From assembly GCA_032718565.1 (NCBI GenBank), contig JAVGVS010000008.1, positions 5,886,327-5,950,326 on the forward strand: a stretch of DNA of 64,000 nucleotides, given 5' to 3'. Position numbers and translations under genes: made by a program. Each line of letters starts with the position of its first letter. Positions within the stretch are counted from its first letter, which is position 1. Below, in pieces: positions 49,643 to 61,835 of the stretch. Origin of the DNA: Distichodus sexfasciatus (lineage: Eukaryota; Chordata; Actinopteri; Characiformes; Distichodontidae). Below the pieces are notes generated by a model. It saw only the letters and a program-made list of their open reading frames with translations, made no database searches and had not been told where the DNA came from.

Positions 49643-51818
49643 CCCAGATAGTATGATGTGGGCCCATCAGTGGCAAATGTGGCACTGTTGTTCGATGTAT
49701 GCCAAAAGTGGCCCAAATGTTACATACTTTATTCAAAAATAGTTATATGGCTCTGGCCCACTTCTGGCAAAGGTATGGCAAATGAAATGTTTTCTAGATG
49801 GGTGTGTTGTTTGAACAGAGCACATTACATTATTTAAATGTTTACCTCAAAAATAATCGATGGCGATGAGAGATTTAGGGGGTCGCCCAATTAAACGATT
49901 TGTTGCGCTTGGCAGCACATATTTTAATACAAAATCCAGAACGCTTAAAACGCTTTCAGCTTAAAAATACTGCCAGGACATATGTTGGTCCTGTGGCAAT
50001 AAACACAACACTTTTGAGTATCCGGGCCGTAGACTTTTAATTAGATTCCTCGCGTGCTTAGCGCCAGTAAAACATGGCGGATCAGGAAGCGCCGTAGTTC
50101 TAGCTGGTGTATGGAGATTCTCAGCTAGGAGGGGTGGAGTTATTCAAATATCTCCCTCATGTGACCCTCTCCTGGTTTCTGATTGGCTATTGGTTGAGAT
50201 TCAAGCTGAGAGAAAAGGAGCGGATGCAGAGACAACACTGTTATTTTTCAAATTGAACAGGGCAGAGTTAGACCTACGGTAAGCAGTTAGGAGAGAGAGC
50301 TGGTTTAGAATAGATATCGGTCGTGTGTAGTGTAAATGAGATGTACTGTGATATATATTCTACGTAGCCCCTTAAAGGCAGTGGTGGGAAATTATTTTTA
50401 AATTAGTTTTGAGTTCCCTCGCAATGACTTTTGCTTTCCACGCGATAGCTTAGCAATAGCACCATTGGCCATATTTGCTGTGGAAGCTGACGGCGTGATC
50501 AACTTATCGAATTTACTTGAACTTGCCAATAAATTTGCAGATATATGAGCCCTTTTACAATAATACTCTGAGTCATATGAATGATTGTGATCTACATAGC
50601 ATTTAAATCACGTTTTAGGAATATATTACGGCGGCCCCTAGAGACAAAATACTAACAAAAGAAAAAAACAGAAACAAATGAAAAGCCGCGCTAAAAGTTA
50701 AAAAGACATACAAAAAGAGAAAGCAGAAACAAAATGAAAAAGCATTGCAAGTTAAAAAAAAAGACAAAAGAAAAGTAGAAACAAATAAAATGCGCTGCAC
50801 ATTTAAAAAAGACATACAAAAAGAAAAAAGCAGAAACAAATTAAAAATACATGTAAATTAAAAAAGACATACAAAAAGAAAAACAGAAATAAATGAAAAG
50901 GCGCTTGCAAGTTAAAAAAGACATAAAGAGAAAGCAGAAATAAATGAAACAAGTTAAAAAAAAAAAAAAGACAAAAGAAAAGTAGAAACAAAATAAAAAT
51001 GCGCTGCACATTTAAAAAGACATACAAAAGAAAAAGCAGAAACAAAATTAAAATGCGCTGCAAATTAAAAAAGACATACAAAAGAAAAAGCAGAAACAAA
51101 ATGAAAATGCGCTGCAAAATTAAAAACGCAAAACAAAGAAAAAAGCAGAAACAAAAGTTGGAGCGAAATCAGCACTTGCCGTGGAGAAGACTTCAAGTGC
51201 TGGGTGCGCGATTTGATGACTTCAGCCTTTTATATTTAAAGCAATGTCTATGTAAACATAATCGCTCAGTTCAAGCTACACTCTGTTAACGCGTGAGATG
51301 AGGGCAAAATTACTCATATTCTTAAAAATAAAAAACCTTACACAAACTTGTACAAATAACGCTCATTAAAAAAAAAACTGAACAACAACGGCGGAATGTG
51401 TCAGATTTTTTTCTATAAAGCTTTGAAAATAAATATTTTACCAGTATTATATGCAGCACAAATCCACTAGCTATTTCATTCCACGCAAACCGCAATACTA
51501 CTTACCTGGCTAGTGTAATGGATTATTGTTTAAGGCCTTGCTGCACTTGTATTGAAATCATGACTAAAATTCAAGTATCTATTTCGGTAAGAAGTAGCAT
51601 TTTGTGTTATACATAAACATATGTTTTCTCCGCGCCACAATGACGTTGCGTTCCATTCCATGTAGTAGCTCACTACCTAGCGCGCGTAGAAGGCGGATTA
51701 TGGATTTTGCAGTCTGATGCGGCAACCGGTCCGCTCAATCGCCATCATTCCATGCGTATAAATAGATGAAAATGCGGATGTGGGCCACATCGGGGCCAGA
51801 AAGATTTTGCTATCTGGG
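49643..51818. mobile_element. Non-autonomous DNA transposon with CCCAGATAG ends (probable)
   Basis: The left end starts CCCAGATAG (49643-49651) and the right end finishes CTATCTGGG (51810-51818), an exact nine-base inverted repeat. The sub-terminal parts also match in inverted fashion (GATGTGGGCCCA on the left, GTGGGCCACATC on the right). Ends of this type, rich in TGGGCC and TGGCA words, are very common in fish genomes. The interior has no transposase frame. Instead it holds CpG-containing unique sequence at about 49850-50620 and a 54-base minisatellite at 50653-51152. A clear target duplication is not seen. An alternative is that the first 160 bases are a separate small element ending CTAGATGGG at about 49800. 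Confidence 0.6.
50653..51152. repeat. A-rich minisatellite, unit about 54 bases
   Basis: About nine tandem units, each containing GACATACAAAAGAAAAAGCA, GAAACAAAATGAAAAT and GCGCTGCA, with the last two units nearly identical. Earlier units differ in length by loss of parts. The plus strand has almost no pyrimidine in long stretches. The phenylalanine/leucine-rich and lysine-rich open frames here are products of the repeat and are not genes. Confidence 0.9.
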
Positions 51819-52086
51819 CATGAACTTACTTAGCCTTATTGTTTTGCTGCTGTTTTGCGCAGCCCTTTCCGCCTTGGAAATTAGCATAAACTGTTTTAAT
51901 TTTTGCCCAGATTAAACCTGAAAATGAATTCAAACAGGCGTGGGGTGGTAAAGCGCAATTATTTTTAGTTGTGTGCGCGCTTTTATGATGTGTGGGTGAG
52001 CCTGCTCTGTGGGTATGCTTTAACTACAGCTCAAGTCTTGTTTTTAGCTTTCTATGCCTGTGCTTGTGGTTACTGGCGCAAGTTCG

Positions 52087-52300
52087 TTCAAGGTTCAAGG
52101 TAATTTTATTGTCATCAGTCGCTGTGACATATGTACAAAGGGTGATGAGATGCCGCTTCTACGGCTCCGGTGTATATAGTAGAAGTGAATAAATCAAGGG
52201 ACAAAGGTGCACAATACAATAAATACAGAACGTAACGTACAAAATACAAAAGAAAGGACGCGGCGAAGAGACAGTGCAAACAAGTGTTGCTTAGTGTATG
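52087..52300 (-). repeat. 3' tail of a non-LTR retrotransposon (reverse)
   Basis: On the minus strand the element ends with ATGACAATAAAATTACCTTG and AACCTT, a 3' end pattern shared by many fish LINEs and their SINEs. The body has TGTATTTTGTACGTTACG and TGCACCTTTGTCCCTTG. It is 5'-truncated with no coding part. It differs from the TTTGACTTTGAC family at 1330-1558. Confidence 0.6.
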
Positions 52301-52939
52301 TTTTTACAGCACATTGGCAGCATCAGCATCTAAGCAGCTTATAACAGATGGAGTGCAAGAGCATCACAATACAAACCAATCACAATGCTGCTTAGTATCA
52401 CGCTTAACAAAGCTTTAATTGCTTAACAAACACAAATGTGTCCAAAGTACTTAATATTCACTGAACAAACATGCATGTCAATGTAGCAACAAGGAAAAAC
52501 TGATTACCCTCAAAGTTTTTAGAACGTGATGTGACATCTCCAGCCCTGAAGCAGCAGCTTAGCTGCTCTGCATGTCTACAAATTACAATTCTATTATCGC
52601 TTCACAGCTGATTTACTTCTAGTCTGATGAGTTATAATTTTATAGATGTTACACTCCCATTCTTATGAATTGAAGCCTCAGTCAAAGTTCTAGAGAATTA
52701 CAAAATGAATGGGAATGTTTTCACTGGTGTGTTCGTTTCATAAATGCCGTAAGGTGGAGTTTAGAGTTTATTTATTACCTTTAGTGATGTACATCATGCA
52801 GTAAAACAGTTAGCTGGAAAATAGCCAAGTGGGTCTAGCTCATATGTCGCAGAACACCTTGGTTAATAGTCAGAGGGCTGTGTAGCAATGCTTGCTATTT
52901 GTTTTTCTATTTTTATGATTCATGGGCTGCTGCCTGACT

Positions 52940-54600
52940 TATGATGTTTGCCACGCTTAGTGCCTGTTATTGGCGACAAAGCCGGCAAGGTTGGAAGTGT
53001 GAATAATTATATGCCAATAGCCTTAGCCAGTGTACTCTCTAAAGTTTTGGAGAAGATTTTGTTGGACTGTCTTAGTGACAATGACAATCGAGAGGAGCCA
53101 GATGAGGTGGCTCGGGCATCTGGTCAGGATGCCTCCTGACGCCTCCCCTGGGGAGGTGTTCGGCATGTCCCACTGGGAGGGAGGCTTGAAGACCCAGGAC
53201 ATGCGGGAGAGATTATATCTCCCGGCTGGCCTGGGAAGGCCTCGGCATCCCCCCCCCAGCGCTGGACGGCGGAGTGGGTGAGAGGAAGCTCCGGGTTTCC
53301 CTTGCTTAGGGTTAAGCTTCCGCGACCCGGAACAGCGGTAGCAAATGGATGGATGGATGGATGGATGTCTTAGTGTTTATTTGGGAACTACTCATAATCA
53401 GTTTGGCTTTAAAGCAAAGCTTAGTGCGGATTGGTGTCTTTATGCTCTCAAGGAGTCAACACATATGTACATGAGGCAGAATTCTTCTGTTTTAATTGTC
53501 TTTATTGATGCCACGAAGGCATTTGACAGAGTTAATCATTATAAACTTTTTAAGAAATTGAGTGAAAGGGGTGCCTCTGACAGTGTTATAAGAATTTTGG
53601 CCTATTGGTATGATAAACAGAGAATGCAGATTAAATGGGGTAACAATGTTTCTGCTTTCTTTGGTGTGAGTAATGGGGTACGTCGGGGCGGCTCCTTTCT
53701 CCAGTTCTTTTTAACTTATATATGGATGAATTATCCATTAAATTGGCGAAGTTGCAAAACAGGGTGGCGGGATTGTGACACTCTTGGTAAATCACCTAAT
53801 GTATGATGATTTGGCCATTCTGTCTCTCAGCAGTGCTGGTTTTCAACAGTTATTGAATATATGTTCTGAGTATGGAATGAAATATGATGTGCAATTTAAT
53901 CCAAAAAAGAGTGTTGTCTTGATATGTCGAACGAAAGGTGACAAAGGTCTTTGTTTTCCTGATTTTTATCTGTCAGGACATGTGCTGAATGTCTGCAAGA
54001 AAACAAAGTATTTGGGTCACTATATTACTGATCAGAGTTCTGATGATGATGATGATATTTATAGGCAGTGTCGCATGTTATATGCCCAAGCTAATACTCT
54101 GATAAGAAAATTTCACATGTGTTCAGATGAGGTGAAAATCAAGCTCTTTATAGCTTATTGTACTGCACTGTATACTGCACCCTTATGGTCAAAGTTTAAA
54201 ATAGCAAGCATGCAGAAGCTACAGTTTGCTTATAATGACTGCCTGAGAATTTTACTCAGGAAACCAAGGGGGTGTAGTGCAAGTTCTCTGTTTTGTACGC
54301 AGGGTTAGCACTTAAAGGCTCTACTACATTTCCATTAATGTATAATTTTATATGCTGTTTAAATGTTTCCTCGTGAATAACATTAGGCTGCTGATTAATC
54401 CTTGTTATAGTGTTGTAAGGTGCCAGTCACCTATGTGGAGGTACTGGTATGTGTGTCTTTTATAGGTTTTTTTAAAAAGAAAAAAGTGTGTGTTTGTGTT
54501 GGAGTGCTGGTATTGTATTGTATTGGTTGTATTGTCTGTGTGTATTTGGACCCTGAGTCTGGCAAATAAAGGTGATGATGATGATGAAGATCTTTAGGAC
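52940..54600 (+). pseudogene. Dead non-LTR retrotransposon (LINE) with reverse-transcriptase remains
   Basis: 5'-truncated copy of a LINE. Reverse-transcriptase blocks are visible in order: YMPIALASVLSKVLEKILLD (from 53003), then after an insertion NQFGFKAK, VFIDATKAFDRVNH, GVSNGVRRGG and, in another frame, the LSPVLFNLYMDEL block. Next comes MYDDLAILSLSSAGFQQLL at 53800, where the family catalytic YADD box has lost its alanine codon. Then PKKSVVLICRT, TKYLGHYITD and a C-terminal part to a stop at 54306. There are at least two frameshifts, near 53690 and near 53775. The 3' end reads GGCAAATAAAGGTGATGATG. The clade is not certain; the jockey/CR1/Rex group is likely. Confidence 0.85.
53068..53375 (+). 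mobile_element. Second LINE 3' end inserted in the first, with target duplication
   Basis: The insert at 53078-53365 is flanked by a perfect ten-base repeat TGTCTTAGTG (53068-53077 and 53366-53375), the duplication made on insertion. Its body encodes a decayed C-terminal tail of another LINE (QMRWLGHLVRMPPDASPGEVF), and it ends in GCGGTAGCAAATGGATGG with ATGG repeats. It is 288 bases long, in the same orientation as its host. Insert plus one repeat is 298 bases, which shifts the host reading frame; without them the host frame is continuous across this point. Confidence 0.85.
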
Positions 54601-56271
54601 TGCGATGGTTGTTGGTGGTGGGGATGTGATAAGTCGGCTTGACAACATTTCACAATGTAAGTGTATGGTATAATGTAATTACTTGTTGTTGGAATGGTAT
54701 TTGAATTAAATGAAGAAAAAATATTTAGTAGTGAAGTACTACTCGTTGGCTGTGTGTACTGCTGGAAGTGATAGTGTAGGCACTATTTTTGTGGGTGTTT
54801 ATCTGGTGGTGTTTTTTCATAAGTAAATAGAATTGTTCTGTTTCTTTTCACCCTTTCCTTTAGAGTCATTTGACCGTGTGTCGGGACAATTTGTGTGTTT
54901 GCATGCTTATCGCTAACCTCAGTTAGATTTCCATTTTGCAACTTGTACTACTTGTTATTTTGTTAAAAATAAATGTAATTTCCATCCAACTTATGCACCC
55001 CAAGCCTTTTTTCAGTAAAAAGGTGCCACTGGTTGATTGTGATTTGGTTTTATCGTGAAAACCATTTTACCTTTCCATGTCTGTCCAAAAGCTGTAGTAC
55101 TAAATGTATCTTTTCAGGAAACTATACCATCTCAATTATATGTTATTTATTCAATATTATTTCACTGTATATACCAACAATGTCAAAAAATCTAATTTCA
55201 ATGTGTACATATATTGACATTTTAAATAATTTTGGTACTGGCGAAGAAACAAATGTATGTAGCACTTTTATGCGAAAGAACATTTTTGGCTGCTGGGACA
55301 AGTGTTGGTACATGGGCTGTGGCCTGGAGTGATGTTAATTACGTTAGCAGTCAGTTAGAGCTTAGTGAGACTTAAGTATTACATCTTTGCAGGTGTGTAT
55401 GTGTGTGGGTTATGTAAAGTAACCTGAGAGGCAAATAAAGTCAAATGGATGCTTAAAATATAACTTGTGTGGTGGCAAATTTCTGCTTGAAAGGTGTGGG
55501 TAGGTATGTTTTGTAAATAATTATGTCATAAGGTGTGTAAAGGTGTGACAATGCACAAAGAAATATTTTGTTTCCCATTTTGCTTCATATGCTGTAGCAG
55601 TAATTTAGCAGTAGTCGTGTTTTGTTGAGACATAACTCACTGTTTTCTGTCATTCCTTTTAGTAAAACTTTGACGCTTTCTATATTTACACAACCTGAGA
55701 GTTTATCACCAGTCATTAATCTAGCCACAAGCCAACAGAGACTTATGTGTGTGAGTCTGTAAGCAGACATTTGGATTCTGTTCATCACATTTGCTCAACA
55801 TTCTACTGTGTTCAGTTACTACAAAAGGATTCAGTGACACTGTCACACAAAGAGTCCTTTGTATTGGGAACAGGGCTCAGCCGTGACAGAATCACACGGT
55901 GTTTTGCACGGCCCCAGAGTTTCAGAAACCTGTAAAAGGTCCAATGGCCTACATATTTCTGAACTTATTTTCATACCCACTTTGTTTCGGGGTGTTCTTG
56001 CTGACTGCTGGGGATGAATATTTTCAGTGTAGGTGTGTTTTCCTGCGTAAACGGGAGTGGTAAACACTAGCCACAATAGCATGAATAGCAAATTTCCTAC
56101 TACTGAAAAGACTGAAAGTAAAATGTCATGTATATGATGTAATTTTCTTCATCACCCTTTATCCTTTATTGTTTGATTGTTTTTTCACTAATACAAACTA
56201 TTTTAAATTATTTTTTACACAGTATAACAATATCCCATATCAATATGATCTATAAATGTATATATTCTTAA
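54601..56271. other. Intergenic stretch with no recognised feature
   Basis: AT-rich sequence with no recognisable exon, RNA gene or repeat family. The open frames are short and lack known domains. Confidence 0.5.
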
Positions 56272-56406
56272 TTTATATTATATTATATTATATTATATTA
56301 TATTATATTATATTATATTATATTATATTATATTATATTATATTATATTATGTTTGTTTTTTATTATATCATGTATATATCCATTATTATTATTATGATT
56401 ATCGCG

Positions 56407-56456
<50 letters not shown>

Positions 56457-56466
56457 CATTATTATT
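56272..56466. repeat. (ATATT)n and (ATT)n arrays
   Basis: 56272-56351 is a pure five-base ATATT repeat of about 16 units. 56410-56466 is an ATT repeat of about 18 units. They lie 170 bases left of the tuft1 CpG-rich promoter. Confidence 0.97.
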
Positions 56467-56639
56467 AATGATGAATTAAAAACTGTGCTTTTTTAACAAA
56501 AGTATTTAGATTAAGAAGTATAAATAGTAAGATATTTCCGTCGATTTAGAGTGAGAGATAGAGAGACAATGTGTTTGGTCTTGTAGTGAAAAAATGATTT
56601 CATGCCTTTGGAATATGTTACTTCATAGCCTAATCGGGA

Positions 56640-56985
56640 CTATGTGGGCTCGGTGAGGACGACGTTGCGCGTGATCCCGACACACTCACGGGAAAGGCAC
56701 GCGCTGTGGTCTCGGTGCGGTGCGTCCCCCACACTCTACAGGTGTGGAGCGGAGCGAGGTGACGTCACGCACAGGGCTCGGTCTCGCGCGCAGCGTTCAG
56801 ACGCTGAAACTTTCGAGAGGCGGAGCGACGCAAAGAAAAGCGCCTCAGGTCCTCACACCGCGCTCAGTCACGCCACAACACAACACGTCCCCGAACCGCG
56901 GAGCGAGCGTTGGACACACCGATTCTCCTCCATCACTCCACCACTTCATCTCTTATTTCTCTTTATTTATTGCGGTTGAATGAAG
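56640..56985 (+). promoter_or_regulatory. tuft1: CpG-rich promoter and 5' untranslated region of tuft1
   Basis: CG dinucleotides become dense abruptly after AT-rich repeats (GACGACGTTGCGCGTGATCC, GGCGGAGCGACG, GGTGACGTCACGCAC). The full TGACGTCA at 56760-56767 is a consensus CRE/ATF site. The first coding exon of tuft1 follows at 56986. The transcription start cannot be fixed, and no TATA box is obvious. Confidence 0.65.
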
Positions 56986-57042
56986 ATGAACGCGGCTCGA
57001 AGTTTATGCACGTTTGAAGATGTCCGGCACGACGACAGAGCG
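56986..57042 (+). CDS. tuft1: Tuftelin 1, first coding exon (partial gene)
   Basis: An ATG opens a 19-codon exon reading MNAARSLCTFEDVRHDDRA, ending in phase 0 at a consensus donor (GCG followed by GTAAGT). Human tuftelin begins with a similar pattern, MN..R..CT..DV...D.A, and TUFT1 is the gene next to CGN in human, in the same orientation. A possible extra start at 56980 would add MK. Tuftelin is a coiled-coil protein first found in tooth enamel but expressed widely, with roles linked to hypoxia response and trafficking. The remaining exons, which hold the coiled coil, were not found before the right edge, so intron 1 is at least 6.9 kb. The match rests on few residues plus synteny. Confidence 0.75.
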
Positions 57043-60000
57043 GTAAGTCAAATATCACATAATAGAATGTACGAAAATGTTTGAGGCGGGTTAAATAGTA
57101 CATACATTTAAATTACTTTATATTTGTAGGGGGGATTCTCGAATTTAGCGATCTCTAACTATAGCAAAATGCTAACAGTGTCCCGTGAAAGTGTTGACTG
57201 TTGCTGAATGATTTAAATACCATATTTTATTTAAAATACGTGACATTTTTCAGTGTTTTGAAATATGTGGAAATGCATCAATTATGTGTAGAGTGTGGAA
57301 GATGGAGCAAATATATGATATTTAGAAATAATTGTATTTTACAATTCTGCTTTTATTTTTTTAATAAACATGATGTATTCGATTACTTATTTATCTCATT
57401 CCAGTAGATTTACAGCACATTATTTAGCACATGTAGATAATTTATTGTTAAAATATGTGGAATATACAGGAAGCAGAGGTTAATATTTTAAACATTAACA
57501 GCATCTTTGACTTCCTTTAAAAACGAGTAGGGCAAGGGATATGTATATATGTGTGTAGTCCTACACAGAACAAGCTCTTGCTCTAACTTCTTTAGCCCGA
57601 AGGCTCATTTGCGTCTTCACACTTGTTGCCTGACAGATGCTTAATCAGGTTTAGTGCCACATTCCCTGATGTTTGCTGTTTCTTTAATGACCTGTGATAG
57701 GTTCTCCAGCCTGTTTGCTCATTACAGCATTAACTCAAATAGCAGCTGTCGCTTGGTGCTAAGGCCTTCAGCTCAGGAACGACAGTGAGACGACTTTCTC
57801 TCGTCAGAACGATGTACAGTACATCCAGTTAATAACTCCTGACCAGTTGACCTGCCTCAGATTATGAGAGAGTGTTTTCGTTAATTATTATCTTGACCTT
57901 TCGTTCCATGCCCACATTCCACTGTTACGTGGCAACTATGTAGCCTCATCGGTTTTATGGCACCTCTGCACCTTGCATTGTCACTAAATAAGGACTGGTC
58001 AGAACCTATCAGAGATTAGCCGTCTGGTGGTTTGCAAACAGTTTCATAAAGGAAGTGCTTGAACTGTTTACCTTATGGCTTGCACGCAAATCAGGCCAAA
58101 GGTTTTATATGGGAAAGTGTTGTGGTGTTTCATATGGTTTGGTTGAATTGGATTGCATTTTATATGATGTAAAGTCCTGGTAGATAAGCAGTGTTTTTTA
58201 CAGTAAACACATCCCATTGTCTTACTTTATTTTCATTTATTGGCATCGTGTGTGGGACGCTATCTTCTCCTTGGTGTCATTTTGGCGTATTGTGAAATAT
58301 TAACCTTGGTGATACGTCTTGCAATTTTTTAATACTTTACAAGAGGATTTTAGAAGTAATTTATCAACTTTATTGCTGTGTTATCAGTTTGGAAAGTCGT
58401 TAATATCTCTTGGAAGATTCAGCAACCACTGAACATAACATGGATTAGACTGTTTTAAAACATACATTGTGATTTGGTCATAACTTATCCCACATAATCC
58501 AGTAATGACTAATATGGCTAGACTTAACGGAGATACCATTTTCTCAGTGTTATCGCCCTTGTCCACTGCATAACTGGCTGAGCTATATGTGCAAACCATC
58601 AGCTCAGGACCTTATCAGTAAGTATACCACCACAAGAGCCCTGAAATAGTTTGTATTGATGAGAATAGTTAGCGTAAGTTAGTGAAATCCCTGTTATCAG
58701 GTAGAATCTGGTGAGTTTACAGTCCATGCCTGAGATGTTGAGATACATTGTGTGTGGCTTAGTCAGAGTCTGAAGTCCTCGTCATGGGGCCGGCAGGATG
58801 ATGATTAGAGCAGGAGTGAGCATGTCTACACACTAACCAACTGAGGGAAAGAATGACCTCATACTGCTCACCGGCTCTTGAGGTCATGCTCGAGACATTC
58901 TTCAAATCATACACAGACAACTTTTCACTATTTGTTCTTCTCTCGTCTGTGTGATTCAAAAAGGTTCCAGGATTAGATAGAAAACTGCTTTTATGTGGTT
59001 TAGGAAAGTCGCGTCAGATTCTGCTTGTGCAGTAGAATAAAAAGTGTTTCTACACGTTCGTTTTTGCACTGCAGGTTTGTTGGGCTATTCTCATGCTTAA
59101 TACCATTATGTAAGATGGGTTGCTCCTGCTAGCTTCTGCAAACATGCTTGACATTTTTTGTTATCTTTTCTGCGTCAGTGCTTTTTACTCTCCTCCTCAC
59201 CCTTTCATCCATCAATCTCATTTGTTCACCTGGTCCTCATCTACCACTGTGTCCCTGTCACTGTGATGGGAGGACTGTGAAATGTCAATGTCATTTGCAT
59301 TTTAGGGCAACTGTAGAATGTAGAACCGGTTGCTTTTAAAACATCAGTCCAATTTATGCTGATATTAATCCCCATTTAATCCAAATGGACTGCATGAGAC
59401 TTACAGTGTTTTTATCAGTATTAAAAAGTGTGTTTACAGCTATTTCTCCCAAGCAAATGCCATTGTTGGCGAGGAGCCATTATGTCAAAGTGGCTTCCTT
59501 GAAAAATACTTTGCATGTAGCACACATTTTTTAGACAGTTCAACTGTTTAAGGCTGTAGAGGGGCATTTGATTGTGGCGCAACAGAGAGGGTGTGTGCTC
59601 TGGCTGCGGCTTGGAACGTACAAGTTGTGAAAACATTAGAGAGCATTGCGTGAGATTTCACAGTCTCTGATTACCTGCAGGCTTCTTACCTGACCTTCAC
59701 TAAGAAGAATCTCTGGTTTTGTGTGAGTGTGTGTGTGTGTTGGACAGAGAGAAAGAGATTAGCTAGAACCTCGATTAAAGGCCCGTGTTGTGGTATCCTG
59801 TAGCACATACCATTCTCAGATTGCACGCAATCTCCACCCCATGCATTTTCTCTGTTGACTGGGACTCTATCATCCTGAGGAAATTCAGACGTTTGTTCAC
59901 ATTTCACTCTTATTGTTCTTTAACAATAAGTTGCCTTCAAGCGTATTACCTGATTTTCAGTAAGAAAGAGTCTCACGTTTGGTTCAGCTGAGGGAGGAAA

Positions 60001-61835
60001 GGAAGTAGAAAAAGTCTTTGTTTATCCTTTTCCATATCTGATTTAAGGATGATTTGATATTACACACAACGCAGTCGTTCTCTACTAACCTTAACAGTAG
60101 CGGGCTGCCGTAACATGTGACCTACAGCTGAAAATGCGTGGGCAGTTCTTTCCAGCTCAAATATGCAATATGACTCCTTCCGTTGAATTGACTCCTTCCA
60201 GTGAAACTCCCACAGTTTCTTACATGTATATCTATATTATTTTGATACTTCAAGACATAAACATTGTTTATTATGTATACAATGTTTGTCCCTCAAATAC
60301 TGCTGCAGACATGATCATATTCACATTACTCACAGAAATCTATAGTGTAATCACATCATTTCTGTTGTTCTTAAAACACCAAATTTGCTCTGCTTACTCT
60401 AATTAACTGTTACAGCAACAACATATCCAGCAAATGCAGACTCTAGAAAACGGGTTTTCAACTGGTTCTGTCCCAAGGACCACCCCTCCGACTAAGCAGT
60501 AGTCTGCGTCCCACTGTGTGTCCGCGTGAGGGTGTGGGGAGTACTTTTTTCTATCATTTTTAGATATTTGCATTGAATTCATTATTTATAAAGATGAGTA
60601 AATCATCTGGAAATGTTTTGAAAGATAAATAAAATTATTCATTTTTAAAAAGTGATTTCAGTAGTGAAACTGAATTACATGTCACGACCCACCTGCATTG
60701 CGGACCACCGCTGGTCTAGAACATTCTCACTGCGTGAAAGTGGACAGTCATCACTGCCCATAATAAATATAGACCTGACTCATCTGTAGTATCAGTTTTA
60801 ATATCATAACTCTGCATGTGTGGAGAAGGTTGTACTGGCACAACATTGGCTTAAGTAGGGCTCATCGGACTATTCTGAGTGAACAGACGTCAGGTCAGCG
60901 GTGTAACACAGCCTTTGATACGTCTGTTATTATAGCTGTGGGGGGCTTATATGATATCTCGTGGATATGAATGCTGTTGATGTTTTTTTACACAGAACGC
61001 TTAGCGATGCCATACAAAGAGCTATAATCCTCCGGCATTTCAGGCAAGGTAACATGAGTGTGCGCCTGTGTGTTTGTGTGTCTGTGTGTGTGTCTTCTTT
61101 GCGTGTGTGTACACGTATTCATAAGCCGTGTGATCTTGCGCCTTTGTTGCGCTTGAGGTGTGGTTTTTGGCAAGGTCCTCTTTTAAATGCTGCTTTGCCT
61201 TGTATGGAAAGGCACAGACGCACACTTCCCATACGCACATACACACACCACACACACATGCTATCACTGGCTCAGAGGTTTAGTTGGAACACCACTCCTC
61301 AAAGAGGACAGACGGCCAAGCAGATTCCAAAACTTGCTGGATTTATTTCAGGTAAATTCACAGCTTTTTAAAATAAAAGTGTTGAAAGTCTTGTTTGAAC
61401 TTTTAGCAGGATTTTGGCATGTTTTTTTCCTCTACATATCCTTCCAGTACATTTGTACACACTCTCGCCTGTGCTTGGAGGTAGGGTGTGTTTGGTCTCC
61501 AGTTTGTGGTTGTTTGTCCAGGTTGAGTGTTGTCTTTCTCCCTGCTGGGTCTTAGCTTTTGTTTTATCTCGGTCTGGGTGGGCTGAGGCGTGTCTGTGTT
61601 TTTGTCGTACACAGATTTCACCAGGTTGTTATTAAGGGGATCTGGATGACTGGTGTTGTGAGCAAAATCACACCTTATACCCAAGCCATTTAATTCCAAG
61701 TAACAATCGGGGAACACTGTCAATCCAACAGGATGTTAGTGTGTTAGGAGGTAGTTAAGTGATGCATGGCAGTGATTTTTGCTATTTAAAATACGTCTGT
61801 GAACGGGCATCAGTGTGGTGAATATAATAAATAAT

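Noticed and set aside
50615..51117. Phenylalanine/leucine-rich frames resembling membrane proteins
   Set aside because: They are made by the A-rich minisatellite read on the opposite strand, and the repeating peptide follows the 54-base unit.
50653..51152. Possible CRISPR-like array
   Set aside because: The units are head-to-tail without unique spacers, they vary by internal loss, and the genome is eukaryotic. It is a minisatellite.
60995..61055. Possible second exon of tuft1 with acceptor near 60994
   Set aside because: In phase 0, as required after exon 1, it meets a TAG at the third codon, and the other frames do not resemble tuftelin.
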